DNA from: Actinomortierella ambigua
Taxonomy: Eukaryota > Mortierellomycota > Mortierellomycetes > Mortierellales > Mortierellaceae
DNA: 55,074 nt
Reading direction: 5' to 3'
Assembly (NCBI GenBank): GCA_016098155.1
Contig: JAAAJB010000194.1
Span: forward strand, 1-55,074
A model generated the notes under the pieces. That model saw only the letters and a program-made list of their open reading frames with translations. It was not told the DNA's origin and ran no database searches. A program made the translations under genes and the position numbers. Within the stretch, counting starts at the first letter, position 1. Every line of letters begins with the position of its first letter. Shown here in pieces: positions 9,401-21,066 of the stretch.

Positions 9401-10195
9401 CGCCGGGTGGTCCGCGCTCGCTGTTCATTGAGCTTGCAATGATATCCTGAATCTGGCGCTTAGCATCAGCAATACCGGCTGGTGTTCCAATAATGTTGAC
9501 AAAACGCTCTCTGTCGTTGGGGGCACCATCTAAAAAACAAGAATGATAGAATTAGGAAAGCAGCTCATAGGGATTATGCATGCATGCATGACCAACGTCG
9601 AGAAATAAAACAAGCTACTTTTGCTCCTCACCTTGAGTAAATTGAATGCGGCATCCAGTTTCACGCTCAATTCTCTTGAGGTTCTCACCACCACGACCAA
9701 TAATCAATCCCACGAGGTGTCCGGGAACACCCATGTCTTCCTGAACAGAGTGCTCGTTGCGCATCGGAGGAGCATAGTGAGAGACTTGAGAACCATAGTG
9801 GGATGAGTAGTCTAGATGGTATGAAAGCAACATTAGTCCAACAAAGAACTGGAACGAGTAAGAGCACGAATCAGTGCTACAGGGATATCTGACGAGGAGA
9901 GGCACAAACCTTCATATGCCGGTCGCTTTGCATAGGGGTCTGCACCATGGCCCTGTTGGTAGTGGTCCTCTTCGTAAGGGCGCTTGCCGTATGTTGCAGT
10001 CGCTGCAGCCGCATCGACAGGTGCAGAGGGCATGCCTACAGCCGAGGGTGAGGCAGGTGCTGGGGCGGGGGGTGCAGCAGCAGCAGCAGCGGCAGCTGAA
10101 TTGCCGATCTTGGCAGCAATGGCCTTGACCTTGGCGAGAGTGTCTGTAAAATCGACGGCCTTGCCTGCAGATGTTGATGGATTGTCGGAAGGCAT
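6449..10195 (-). CDS. Three-KH-domain RNA-binding protein (FUBP/KSRP-like)
   Basis: Predicted exons: 10195-9910, 9811-9632, 9529-8820, 7758-7721, 7619-7441, 7344-6449. All phases close, giving 762 residues. Three KH domains each carry a GRGG loop: KH1 near residue 120 (GLIIGRGGENLKRIE), KH2 near 228 (GLVIGRGGETIRDLQ), KH3 near 326 (GLVIGRGGETVKQLQ). Gly-rich linkers separate them. The C-terminal half is Ala/Thr/Ser-rich with repeated YAQYYAY and YYAQ patches and a polyalanine run, like the tyrosine-containing tail of far-upstream-element-binding proteins. Such proteins bind single-stranded DNA or RNA in the nucleus and act in transcription or mRNA turnover. Exon 4 is only 38 nt and lies after an unusually long intron (7759-8819, 1061 nt). 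Without exon 4 the reading frame meets an immediate TAG, which supports the microexon. Tandem with UFD1, 250 nt upstream. Confidence 0.85.
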
Positions 10196-10445
10196 GCTAG
10201 ATGGTGAGGTGAGGGAGGAAAGGTGGGAACCTCGAAAAAAAACACATTGGGATAGAACAGGGCCGCATGCTCAATGAGCACGAATATCAATACGGTGACG
10301 TATTCGAAAAAAATTTGATGCATGCACTCAGGGACACTCAGGTCTTCACGTATACCGTTTTGATGACAACGCATACCTTTGCCAATCGTCTTTGTTTGAT
10401 AGTTCTTTGTGCTTTGTCATATTGAACGTAAGCTCTAGTCTCTAT

Positions 10446-12642
10446 TTAACGCATGGTGTGTCCCTTGCCATGAAATGGAGTTGTGTCGGGCTTAGACGGG
10501 ACCGTGGGCGTTGATGGGCGAGCAGCATTCGAAGATGCACTTGCCACAGACGACACCGAAGGAGCGGGCGAGTTTGCACCGCTGCCGCGAGCGACGGTCC
10601 TCCTTGGAGGCCGCAGCGTTTGACCAGATCCTTCAAAAACATGCTCTTGCTGTTTCTGCGCCTCTCGCTCCATGTCTTCCTTTGTCTTGGGTGGGATGTA
10701 CTTGTAGCCAAAGTAGAGAGTACCCAGGGGCAAATCAAGTGCTGGTGGCGCTTCGGACCCATCCTGATCCAAAATGTCGATGGGCTTGGTAGACGCTGTG
10801 CCAGTAGAGACGCTGGTTGTGCTTGAAGCTGAGGAGGCGACCTTTGACGATTTGCTATATAGCGAGTGTAGGGTACCAAGGAAAGTGGGGAAAGCGAGAA
10901 GAGTCCGTGTGCGTGTTAGTGACAGGCAAAGCTCGTTGACTTTCATCGACCAACAGGGCGATCGATAGCTGTTCAAATTTATGGCAGATGTACCTTGTGG
11001 TTGCACGGGCTCCTCCTAGTCGTTGACCCTGACCATCAAAAGGTCCTTGCTTCGTGCTATCTGGGGTCGAAGTACGCTCCTCTACTTCCCTTCTCATCTT
11101 GCTCTCCTACAAAACCGTAAAGACAAGTGAAAGTGAGTAGAGCGTTACATATCTTAGCAATTTCTATTTGGCCAAGCTCAAGTCGAAATCATCTTGGAAA
11201 TCGGGCTTACAAGCAGCGGGCGAGCCTTGGGTGTTGGTGTAGGCTCCTGGTAGCCCACCGGAGGGGCAAAGTCGACCTCAAGATCAGTCTCCACGATAGA
11301 AATACCAGCCAACGCTGGTTTGATCTCTAGGACTTCAATAGCGTAGACCTTGTCGTTATACAGAATCTCTATCTTGTCGCCCTGGGTGAGAGTAGAAAAG
11401 TTTCTCAATGCATTCTCAAGACTAGTATCCAATTAGTTAACAAATAAAGCGTGGTGGTGCGTTATGTTAGTACAGAAGTCTTAGGCGGGTCATTCACCCA
11501 TGTAGTTAGTCAGTTTCCACTTACACAGCCTTGGGGTCACTAATATCCAAAAAGTCGACGCTCTGCGGCTGGATCCTGACAAAATTTCCTAGGCGAAGAG
11601 AGACGCTTTTGACTGTTACAAGCCCTCCTTCTTCGAGGCCAATCGTTTTCATCATCTACGTGGTGGTACAAGAAAATGTATTAGCTTAGCACCTTGGCTG
11701 TACGTATGATGTGATGTTCCTGTGATAGCTCAATGTGATGGCAGAGCGACACATACCCAGTGCGGCAAGTAGACGCGCCCTTCTTCAGCAATAAACTCAA
11801 GCACACCGGCGTGAGTCGACTGTGATCCACGAGAAAGCTCGAACAACATGGGGTACTGGATATGCAGGGAGGCTATTTCAGTGCAGAGTGATAGTGGGTA
11901 TGGATGTCAGGTGGACGCAGCTCTGCACTTTGGCAGTGTGAAAGGCAAAAGTGAAGCATTGGAATTTGGCACATACCAAGCTTTGCAAGGGCGGACTGGG
12001 GCAGAATGACTATGGGGCGTGAGAGGTGGAAGAGGGGAAAAGGCAAGACAGCAGCATTCGCCCAACTGCGGTTAGCTCACACACGCCCTTTCTCCAACAT
12101 GGCTCATGGCGATACGCGGTAATATCTACATACTCTTGCCGCCATAGTTGACATTCTGTCGCTCATTTCCTTGCATCATAGCTACAGAATAGCAGCGGTA
12201 TTGTTCGTTGAAGGTTCCTCCACGCCCGCCAGTATGGTACCCTCCATAAGGGTGCTCGTCGTATCCGTTGTACTGGTGATGGGAGTACAAAAGAATGCAG
12301 TCAGCATCGTGCTATTTTGGTGTAGTAGCTCAAGCATGGCAAAAAGGATGTTAAGGACAGTATACCATTGGCGATGCAGTGAATGAAAGAGCGAAGTTCA
12401 AAGAGCGAGAGAGTGAGTTGGAGAGAGCGAGAAAGAGAGAGAGGAGATAGAGAGGGCGTGTGTGTGTGTGTGTTGTGTGTGTGTGGTGGGTGTGCGCTGT
12501 GCAAGTGCGTCAGCTTGGACGTGGCAGGGTGAAAAAAAAGGACTGCTTTTACAAAGAAGGGGGAGGAAGGAGGAGGACCATGCGAGGAATCCGATCCAAC
12601 TTCCAGGGGGAACACTCACACCAGCCAGAAACCTGAAGACAT
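10446..12642 (-). CDS. ufd1: UFD1, ubiquitin-binding cofactor of Cdc48
   Basis: Predicted exons: 12642-12622, 12272-12134, 12009-11977, 11872-11757, 11655-11525, 11421-11211, 11106-10994, 10854-10446, giving 390 residues. Recognised from the double-psi barrel core: YRCYSVAMM, NYGGKIILPQSAL, HAGVLEFIAEEGRVYLPHW, QPQSVDFLDISDPKAVLENA, DFAPPVGYQEP, and the C-terminal LPLGTLYFGYKYIPP. UFD1 pairs with NPL4 and recruits ubiquitylated clients to the Cdc48/p97 ATPase. The start chosen reads MSSGFWL, like the MFSGF start of known UFD1, using donor GTGTGAG. An alternative start at 12658 (MRCYNNVF) with donor GTGAGT also keeps frame. Exon 3 is a 33-nt microexon encoding part of the conserved KIILPQSAL strand. 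Intron 1 (349 nt) contains GA and GT microsatellites. The start lies about 15 bp from that of the divergent NAA35 gene. Confidence 0.92.
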
Positions 12643-12656
12643 TGTTGTAGCATCTC

Positions 12657-15207
12657 ATGGCTGGGAATCAGGATGCAGGTGCGACACTACACGGATGAAC
12701 ATGATTGCCCGACAGCCAGAGAACCATTTAGGAATCGAGCACTTACGCCTATAGACCTTTTCTCTGGACTCAGCAGTGAACAGGGTGGCATCCAAGGCGG
12801 CGCAGCTGAGCCTCAGTAACCCCAGCCTGTTTCCCTACGAAGATGTGACCGAGCTCCTTGAGGAGGCCACCCAAGGTATTTCGTCATATTTTGAACAAGT
12901 TTGAGCTTTGCGACCTTGGTCATTTTTCTCTCCAAAGGCTTAACTGACGGATTCCCCTGTCAACTTTTCGCCCTGTCACACTTCTCTAGAGATGCAGGTC
13001 GGCCAGATGGTTCACATCCAACCATTCAGCCTTTACGATGCTATGTGCGCGATTGTGGTATGTCATTATATGTATGTTCATTAACCCATGTATGATGTTG
13101 AAAGGTAGTTTGTTGACGGTTTCGTTTGTGGATCCCCCTTGTAGATCATGGACCCCAAAATGGACACGGGCATGGTGCTGGACGAATCGACCAACGCTGC
13201 ACCCTTCGACATTAATTGCGTTCCAACTCCAGCAGAAGCAATCTGGATCGTGGACAACGTCCTCATTGGCATGGTGAGAACTGCTTCTACCGCCTTAGAT
13301 AAGAGACCTGTCGTGCCGTTGCTGTTTAGCGGTGCTCCTCACCAATAACCGATTTGATTTTTTATTTCCTCGACAACAGACTACGTGGCTCTCAGGGCAT
13401 GCTCTGGCGCAGACACTTTTTACAAGCTGCCACGTCCTCAAGTTGTTTGACATGGAAGATGACTGGAAGGATCCACGGGATGCTACCGACCCTACACCTC
13501 GTCCCTTTCTTACCATGGTCCTCAAATCATGCGTCTTTGCCATCGTCAAGAGTTGTCACTTGATCTGGAAAGAGATGCGCAAAGGGCAGGTGCACGAAGA
13601 AGAAGACTTCCTTACCAACAAGTTTGGCATTTCTTTGTATGAGTCTCACCCTACCGGCATCGCGTTCGGGATGTTGGAGACAGCCGAGGCCTGGCTTGTC
13701 GAGTGCGGTTCTGACTGGATCATTGCCCACCATGGAGCTGATGAGGGCGTCAAGATCATCGAAGCTCTCAGGGTCAGGATTCAGTTCTGTCGGGTATGAT
13801 TTTCTTCTCAAGTCGTACAAGGAATACATTTGACATTTTTTTTTGATGAGTGCACCCGACCAACATATTCTTTTCCTTTGATTTAATAGACGTTCCTTCT
13901 ATCCCTGCTCCAAATAGAAGCTCCAAAGTGCTCACGCTTTGATGATGCAGTTGATTCACTAGGAGTGGTCATGGAGCATTTGGAGTACATCAAGAGCTCT
14001 CACTCTTTAGGTGCCTCCCGACCAGATGCCTTTGACTACACGATCCACCGCAAACTTGTAACGAATGCGCCACCACGAACTATTGCCCTTCTCTCATTTG
14101 AAGAGGTAAGGCATATTTTTTTTTTGTAAAGCGCCATGTGAGATATGTTCCTGCGAGTAGTATCAATGATATGATATACTAAACACGGTGAAATCTGACC
14201 CAAGTAGACAATCACTCACCTGCGCCATCACTGCGAGGATTTACGATCCATTGGCCATGCGGCTCATTTCCCATCCTCGACAACGCTAGTGGTATGTGTT
14301 TTTTGCTAGTGCTACTCCCCTTTCTGTTCTGTGTATGACTTGCAATCTAATCATCATCTTTCTTGCTTCCCAACCGATAGAACTTCTTCTTCTCATTTGG
14401 ATCGAAGAAACCATCACCTTCGGCTTACCCACGCTCGGTCTTGCAGACGGTCCTGTACGACGACAAGATGATCATGGGTACGGTGCCTCTGTTGAGTCTA
14501 CTTCGCAATCATTTTCAAGAGATTGTGACACCTCTTCCATGGATCTTTGAAAAGTTTGACAAGCTACAGCAGGCAGCAGCTGCCGCTGCAGCGTCGACCC
14601 TGAGCACACCCAGTGGCGATGGCTATGGTGCAGCTTTTGACACAGACTTGGCGTCCGATCAACAACTGCCAAGGGTGCTGAAGCGCTCTTCCTTGGCCAC
14701 AATCCCGGAATCGCAAGAGGACACAGCCACATCCACCTCCACTGCAACACCCGAGTCTGAATTGGATCAAATCATGGGGGTGGTTCAGTCGCGAGTGATC
14801 GAGTTCATGGAGAAGTCGCTCAAACCATTCACAGACACCCTGCAGTTAATGGGCCACAACAAGGCGCGACAGCGACGCAGCTTCCGCAAGGTGGTCTTAC
14901 AGTGGGAGGAGCTCCAGGAGGCTGCCGAGCAAATTGACTCTGATGTTCATCAAGTGCTTGAATATATGCTGCTTGCTGAAGATGAGGAAGATGGTGGTGA
15001 GCCCACAAGCGAGTTGACGATGCCTCCGTTCTACTTTGTCTCGTGGGTTTACGATCTCAAGATGCGGGTTATGGAAATGATGCTGCTGCTGGGATTTGAG
15101 CTCGAGCTCTATTCTGTCTTTGAGTATCCTATGATCTACGGGTAAGCTTACCATCCATCCTCAATCTTTTCACTATGAGAATGCACTGTGGTCTCGATAT
15201 TGATGCG

Positions 15208-15250
<43 letters not shown>

Positions 15251-16412
15251 CCTGTCTGTTTGTCTATCTGTCTGTGCGGCAATTCTGTAGTTTCTGCGAG
15301 CATATCTTGGCAGCACACGCTCAGCATGTACAACGAATCATGTCGATCCAGGAAAAGGACATGCAAGCACGAGAGGAGGCAGCGAAGGTCGCAGCCGCAG
15401 AAAAGAAGAAGAAGAAAAACAAGAACAAGAACAAGAACAAGAAGAAAAAGAAGGCTGGCAACACGACCGCTGCAGGCGAAGCAGACAGCACTAGTTCAAC
15501 TTCACAAACAGCACCAAAGGCAGCATCGCCGGAGCAGGCAGCATCACCGGAGCAGACAGCCGCATCTCTGGCCAAAACTACCTCGACTCCCGACAAGAAG
15601 CCTGGCGTTATGGAGGCGATTGTATCTCATCAAGGCATCGTCTACACTCACCTGCAGATGGCCCGCGGCACTTTCTGGATCCTTGCAGCGCTTACAAAGG
15701 CTGGTCATTTAACCCAAACGCCTGCACATCTTGAGATCCACGGGTTGAACGATATCGAACGCTTGTTTGTACACCGATTCAAAGCTTTCCGATACATAGG
15801 TTCACCAGAGCAGTGGTCAATAGACCACTATCGGGATAGGTTGAAGTGTGAGGGACTTGATGTAAGTTGAAATCTCTATTTCCCTTTTTTTTTTCGAACT
15901 ACTTGAAGACTGCAGAGAACGACGAGTAGAGACTCACCTGGCGTCTTTTACTTTCCGGCAAATGTAGGCCTTTAACATCCTTCGATACGCTATAGATGCG
16001 TTTGCGAAAGCCAAAGCAACAGTTGAGCAACTGTTGCAATTGACTGCTCAAGAAGCGCGCGTCGAACTTTGTCAAGAGTTCTACCAGAGTGTAAGACATG
16101 TTCATAATCGGTGTATTAAAAAAAAAGTGCCCTATGGAAAAAAAAATGAGCTACTCACTATGATTGCGTTGGGCATTTGTCACATTCCCCTAGGAGCTAA
16201 AGAGTCTCATGCGAGTGTGCATCGGCAGCAAGATAGCTATAGAAACTCTTATGAAGGATCCGCGAATCAAAGAACAATATCGCCAAAGCTTGATGAGCGC
16301 ACAAAAGGGCCATCTGGCATCAGCATCTATAACACCGTTACCACCTGTGAGAAAGGTGACTTTTGAGTGGAAATATCATTCCCAATGGCCTATAATTCAA
16401 CTTGAACAATAA
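12657..16412 (+). CDS. NAA35: NAA35/MAK10, NatC auxiliary subunit
   Basis: Predicted exons: 12657-12678, 12774-12875, 12990-13057, 13145-13273, 13380-13793, 13890-14105, 14208-14291, 14381-15141, 15291-15861, 15968-16090, 16194-16412, giving 902 residues. The family signature is FSLYDAMCAIV joined to IMDPKMDTGM, then TWLSGHALAQTLFTSCHV; later blocks include LRHHCEDLRSIGHAAHFP and TFEWKYHSQWPIIQLEQ at the C-terminus. NAA35 is the scaffold of the NatC complex, which acetylates N-terminal methionines co-translationally. A lysine/asparagine-rich run (near 15400-15460) followed by a Ser/Ala/Thr-rich stretch inserts about 80 residues and explains much of the extra length over typical ~700-residue homologues. 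The first exon (MAGNQDA, 22 nt) is the least certain. It was chosen because it is the only nearby ATG whose phase fits the acceptor CTCAG at 12773. Intron 8 has a long CT repeat. Confidence 0.9.
15213..15248. repeat. CT microsatellite in NAA35 intron 8
   Basis: About 36 bases of CT repeat within the intron at 15142-15290, upstream of the polypyrimidine tract and the TCTGTAG acceptor. Confidence 0.9.
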
Positions 16413-18985
16413 ATATTTAGAACAGGAAACTGAAATCATGATAAACTTCCTTGTGGAAAGACTATTGAAAAGAGATGTCAAATCACATGCAGACAGGCAG
16501 AGCGTATTGGGAGGGCAAATTTGCAATCCCTACTTCTTCATCCTGAGACAAGCTGCTCAGTACACAATACCGATCGTCTAAGCAGATTGCCTAACAACGC
16601 GTTTAAAAGAGAGGCGATACTTAATGATATCTTATTGTCCCTGCCGATCAACAATGCCCTTTTTTCGCCATACCGTCGCAGTTGTTGATGCACCTCGGAG
16701 AGCGCTATCTGGTGGTCGAATAATCGATAGTTGCGTCCCGCTACCCAAAAAAAAACGGTTGTCTGTAGTTGAGGGAGTGTTGACATCCTGAAATCGAGAT
16801 CACTGTTCAACGCGCCTTGACGATTGACGTATGGAACATGACGAAAAGTGCTCTGCGCCTGGATAATTGTAGAGACGAGTGGCACATCGTCCACGGTTCA
16901 AAAGATTGGCAGCAATGCACCAGTCAACCAATAAGAATCTGCTAAGAGTCCAGCTTAACCCCAAGCAACCTCTCTCCCATATGTCAAATCACCCCTTTCC
17001 CCCTTTCCCGAGCCTTGCCCTGTTGTCTAAGGCTATTTCAGTGGTGATCGCCGTTCCCGGATACCATCATTCCCTTGGGGAGAAAAAGTGGAGGAGCAGC
17101 TGGAAGTTCCTTGGATCTGCGCTGAACACAAGCGCCATAATTTGCCATTTAACCACAGACTTTTCGACTTTCACCACCAGACAGCGCTCGCCGAGGTGTA
17201 TCAACAACAGTGACGGTATGGCGAGCAAAGGCATTGTTAACCACCAGGGACAATAAGAAATCATTAGGTAACTTTTCTCAATTTGTCCCCAGTGACAATG
17301 GTACTTAAAGAAAACAGGCTCCACGCTACTGTTTTCTTGCCACGAGCTACGATCCCGGATAGTTTTCGGGTCGAAACTCGAGATTCATGCCAAGCCCACT
17401 TTCTGGTTAGATTGCACTGCCAAAAAAAAAAATAGTGGCAACTCATCCAAGTTCTGGATATGGTCGATAAAAGGTATTGCTCTAAAACCGCGCATGCTGC
17501 ATACTTGAGACAGCTCTTCCAACCGTCTTTTTGTCTAATGACCCATGCTTAGGGACAATTGAGTCTCCTAAATCCGATCAGGGATAAAAAGTTTGCACAA
17601 ACCGACCCATCGTAGAAGGTACGTTGTTGCAATTTTTTCTACTTTTAGTGATCTTGCCTTCATTCAACCTTGATCTACCACAAACCCCCCCCCCCCAAAA
17701 GCTCGCTCGCTATCTGTACGATCTACGTCATTTCCAGCCGTTCGTCCTGGCTCTGTGCCTGTCAATCCACCTCGCCGTGGCCTGTCCAGTAGTGGTCGGT
17801 CTGGCCGTCTTCCGGACACCGTCATTCCATGGAAAGATAAAAATAAAAAGTGGAGGAACGGCTGGACGATCCTTGGAACTCTGACGCTAGTGGGACTAGG
17901 ACGTGGCGAGCAAACTGATTTTTTTCTCGACCTCCAATGTAGGGTCAACAACTTTCCTGGTGGATCATGAAGCGTGTTGCTCATTGTAGTTTACACCCTC
18001 ACTGTTGGTAATTAACTGTGCTTGTGTCTTCCTTTACTGCATCCTTTTTTTTTATTTGGAAGGTATCGGCTAGACATTTGCTTAGAAGACAGACGTTGCG
18101 CTCTTCGAAGCTTCACTCAAGATGAAGGGTGTGAGAAGATCAAGCTTGTCTCGAGTCACCACCCAACGTGTTCTGCATAGAGCACTTGGATGTTGGCTGC
18201 CTTCCCCTCTCCCCTTTTTTGTTTCATTAGCTGTTCTCTCCGTAGAACTATATCATTGTCGTCTTGCTATAGGGTCCGCATGGAGTCAATCCAGGCTCTT
18301 GTACTTGGATGGAGTGTGTTCGTACGACGGTAACTACAGCACTGCAATTATGCAGTGAGTGAGTTGGCCTATCCATTTCGCCTTATGCGCATTTACGGTC
18401 TTTTTGACTTGTTTGTTTGTTTGTTTGTGATTCTCCAGGTGTAGAAGTAACCAACAGAGGATGAAAAGAAGACAAACAAATAGGAGGGGCAGACTGAGAT
18501 TCTCATCCTCCAGTCTTTATGTCACTGGCCCCAGTAAGTAGGTAGTGCTATGATGTTTCCCCTATTTTTTCATTCATTTTTTTTTACGACTCTTGATTCT
18601 TTGGGGATTCCAGATTCTGACAGGTTTTGCAGATCTGGTATTTTTTTCGAGCAGGCATAATTTCGAGGGAAGGGGTGGGAGCTAGGGTTCTGAATGTGGT
18701 GGAGAAAAAAAAAGAAGAAGACTCGGATGACGACTCATGAAAACCATGGTAGTAACACTGGTTGAGAACAAGGTATGAACAAAGAGAAAGGACGACAGAA
18801 GTAATCAATCAATAGAATACATTTTACTACAGGTAAGAGTACAAGGTGTCCTACACGGTAGGGCATCATCTGCTGTGCTTTTTTTGTTGTTGTTGTTGTT
18901 GTTGTTTTGGTTTCTAAGTAGGAAAGGGAATGGAGCTAAAACAGAGAGCGAACAAAAAAAAAGACAAAAAAGACAAATTGAGAAT
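16413..18985. other. Degenerate repeat field between NAA35 and zinc-finger gene 2
   Basis: No gene can be supported here. The region contains internal repeats. About 100 nt at 16610-16712, read on the minus strand, matches about 17178-17275 on the plus strand (shared GAGGTG, ATCAACAAC, GACGGTATGGCGA and GGGACAATAAGA blocks). A second pair, about 17052-17130 and 17806-17890, matches in direct orientation (CCGGATACC or CCGGACACC, then AAAAGTGGAGGA, then CCTTGGA). This pattern suits decayed mobile-element copies, but no transposase motif remains. The last few hundred bases are the 3' flank of the minus-strand zinc-finger gene. Confidence 0.55.
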
Positions 18986-20935
18986 CTAACAAAGCATTTT
19001 GGCTCGAGCCCGAGCCGCCATCAGCTTCTCGACCTCATGCGCGGCCGGGTGCAAGCCATCGTCTCGGGCAGCCTTGACGGTGTAGTGTCTCAGCAGGGCA
19101 TCGCGTCGCACAAAGGGGCGATGACAGAAATCACAGGGCCAGGTCATTTCTTGATGCTTGGACGTCTGATGCCGTTTCAGGTCGTGGATCCGCCCAAAGG
19201 ACTCTCCGGGGCATAGCTCACATCGGAAGGTCACCGAGTCTGTTTGTGGGTTGTACACCATGATCGATCCGTCCTTGTTCTTGATCACTTTTGTTCCGTC
19301 CGGAGCCGTTACCGTCCCAGGCCCGCTGTGCAGCAGGTCTGGCGAGGACAGCGGCATGAGCCCTCCACTGGTAGGTGAGGCTCGCACGCGCCGTCGCGGC
19401 TTCATCGGTGGAGCGAGAGGGAAGGCATTTGACGGTGGCGTGGTGGCTGGCAGCAGCGGCGGGCCGAAGAATGTGGACGGGGATCGTGCCCCTGCAGGTG
19501 AGGGGGTTGAGCCAGAGGATGAATAGGAGGATCCAGCGGACGATGAGCGATAGAGGTGGTACCCATGGTATCCACCTGGCCCTGCTCGCTCCCCTGCTCC
19601 TGGGTACTGGCCTTCTTGTTGGTAAGATGCACCGGTGTTATATGGGGAGACATTTGGGGCTAGGGGTCGGGAGACCAGAGTCGAGTAGTGCGATGGCGGT
19701 GGCGGTGGCGGTGGAGGCGGTGCTGATACAGAAGGAGGAGGAGGATGATGGTGATGATGATGATGAGGATGATGATGAGGATGATGAGGGGGGCAATCAA
19801 GCTCACGCTCGCAATCGTGGTCATCTTGAGCCGAAAACGAGGATGTGAAGCCGTGAAGCCGCCGCCGTGGCGGGATGGGAGATCCTGGAGCGGATGAGGG
19901 CGCAGAGGAGCAGGAGCCCTCCAAGTCGGACGAGGACGACTCGGAGTCGTCACCATCATCAGAATGGATTGGCGAGGGTGGGTGGCACTCGTACAATCGT
20001 TTCTGTGCGTCGCTCATTTTGTCAAAGTACGGTGGCAAGGTGATCTTTCGCCGGCGTTCCTGGCTGGCTTTGAGGTAAGACTTTACGGGACCCACAAACG
20101 AGGAAGTGGAGGAGCAAGAAGATGATGTGGTTGTTGTTGACGATGCTGATGAGCGGCGGTATTGCAGCGACGGAGGAAGGTCTGAAGGTGAAGAGTACAG
20201 TGTTGACGCTGAGGGAAGGCTCGATGGAGCTGACGATCCACCGTTGATGCCAGTACCTTTTGGTGCAATAGGTGGCAAGCGTGGGTAGGGCTCGTATGAT
20301 CGTGGTGATGGCGAGTGTGATCGACACAGAGATGAAAGGGGGTATGAATACGACCAAGCCCGCTCACGTAGACCTAGCCCGATGGGCGCAGCATCCTCCA
20401 CATCGTTTAGCTCCTCAATTCTGTACGCGCCGTCTGGCATGAGATGCGTGCCTCTACTGCCACTGTTGTTGATGGTGGTAGTGGCGGTGGCGGTGGTAGT
20501 GGTGGTGAAGGCGCCTGGGTAGGAAGGGGGCCGGTTGAACCGCCGATCAAGGTGGTCGCTGTGATGAGTTTCTGTAATAGATTCTTGTCGATCGTGGTGA
20601 TGTGATTGACCGCGCCACCAAAGGGGTGATCCGCTCAGCACTTGATGCTCTGGTTCTGGCTCCAGCTCTGGCTCTGGCGATTGGCTCCAGCAGGATTCGT
20701 GTGCTGGCGAGGATTCATAGTCCGATGCCGGCGATGGAAGAGAGGAGGGCCGTGGCGAAGCAGAAGAGTGGGCGGACGCCAGGGACAGGGAAGAAGAGGA
20801 CGAGACGATGTTGGCGATAGTTGGGTAAATTGTGGTTGTAGCCTTTGTGGTTGCACTATGCTGCATCTGGTCCTGGGAGTGTGGCGCAAGAGCGACCTGC
20901 GGCGCGCAAAAAGTATGGTGCTGCTGAGATATCAT
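18986..20935 (-). CDS. C2H2-like zinc-finger protein, paralogue 2
   Basis: A 649-residue single-exon protein starting MISQQHHTF. Most of it is low complexity: Ser- and Pro-rich stretches, Thr runs, a histidine run (near residues 387-403) and a polyproline run. The final 80 residues hold the zinc-binding part: CELC...H-x4-H, then WPCDFCHRPFVRRDALLRH, then YTVKAARDDGLHP and the tail ARARAKMLC. This block is near-identical in layout to paralogue 1 (4781-5959), including the second finger without a canonical second histidine. A conserved lead-in (DGSI then V/MV and FRCELCP here, DGSITVVD and YRCSLCP there) precedes the fingers. Probably a transcription regulator. The promoter side is a very long homopurine/homopyrimidine tract. 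Confidence 0.85.
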   Translation of the reverse strand: MISQQHHTFCAPQVALAPHSQDQMQHSATTKATTTIYPTIANIVSSSSSLSLASAHSSASPRPSSLPSPASDYESSPAHESCWSQSPEPELEPEPEHQVLSGSPLWWRGQSHHHDRQESITETHHSDHLDRRFNRPPSYPGAFTTTTTATATTTINNSGSRGTHLMPDGAYRIEELNDVEDAAPIGLGLRERAWSYSYPLSSLCRSHSPSPRSYEPYPRLPPIAPKGTGINGGSSAPSSLPSASTLYSSPSDLPPSLQYRRSSASSTTTTSSSCSSTSSFVGPVKSYLKASQERRRKITLPPYFDKMSDAQKRLYECHPPSPIHSDDGDDSESSSSDLEGSCSSAPSSAPGSPIPPRRRLHGFTSSFSAQDDHDCERELDCPPHHPHHHPHHHHHHHPPPPSVSAPPPPPPPPPSHYSTLVSRPLAPNVSPYNTGASYQQEGQYPGAGERAGPGGYHGYHLYRSSSAGSSYSSSGSTPSPAGARSPSTFFGPPLLPATTPPSNAFPLAPPMKPRRRVRASPTSGGLMPLSSPDLLHSGPGTVTAPDGTKVIKNKDGSIMVYNPQTDSVTFRCELCPGESFGRIHDLKRHQTSKHQEMTWPCDFCHRPFVRRDALLRHYTVKAARDDGLHPAAHEVEKLMAARARAKMLC

Positions 20936-20989
20936 GGTATTTGTTTACGGGTACAAATTAACGGGCGAAGTGGGCGATGTAGTGGCAAA

Positions 20990-21033
20990 ATAAAGGAGAG
21001 GAGAGGGGAGGAGAGGATGGATTGTGAGTGGGA

Positions 21034-21066
<33 letters not shown>

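Noticed and set aside
16538..16894. 118-codon minus-strand ORF
   Set aside because: Part of it matches, inverted, a non-coding stretch at 17178-17275 with frame-breaking differences, so it belongs to the degenerate repeat field rather than to a gene.
17340..17400. Possible tRNA T-arm (GGTCGAAACTC)
   Set aside because: No matching acceptor stem, D-arm or anticodon arm could be folded around it.
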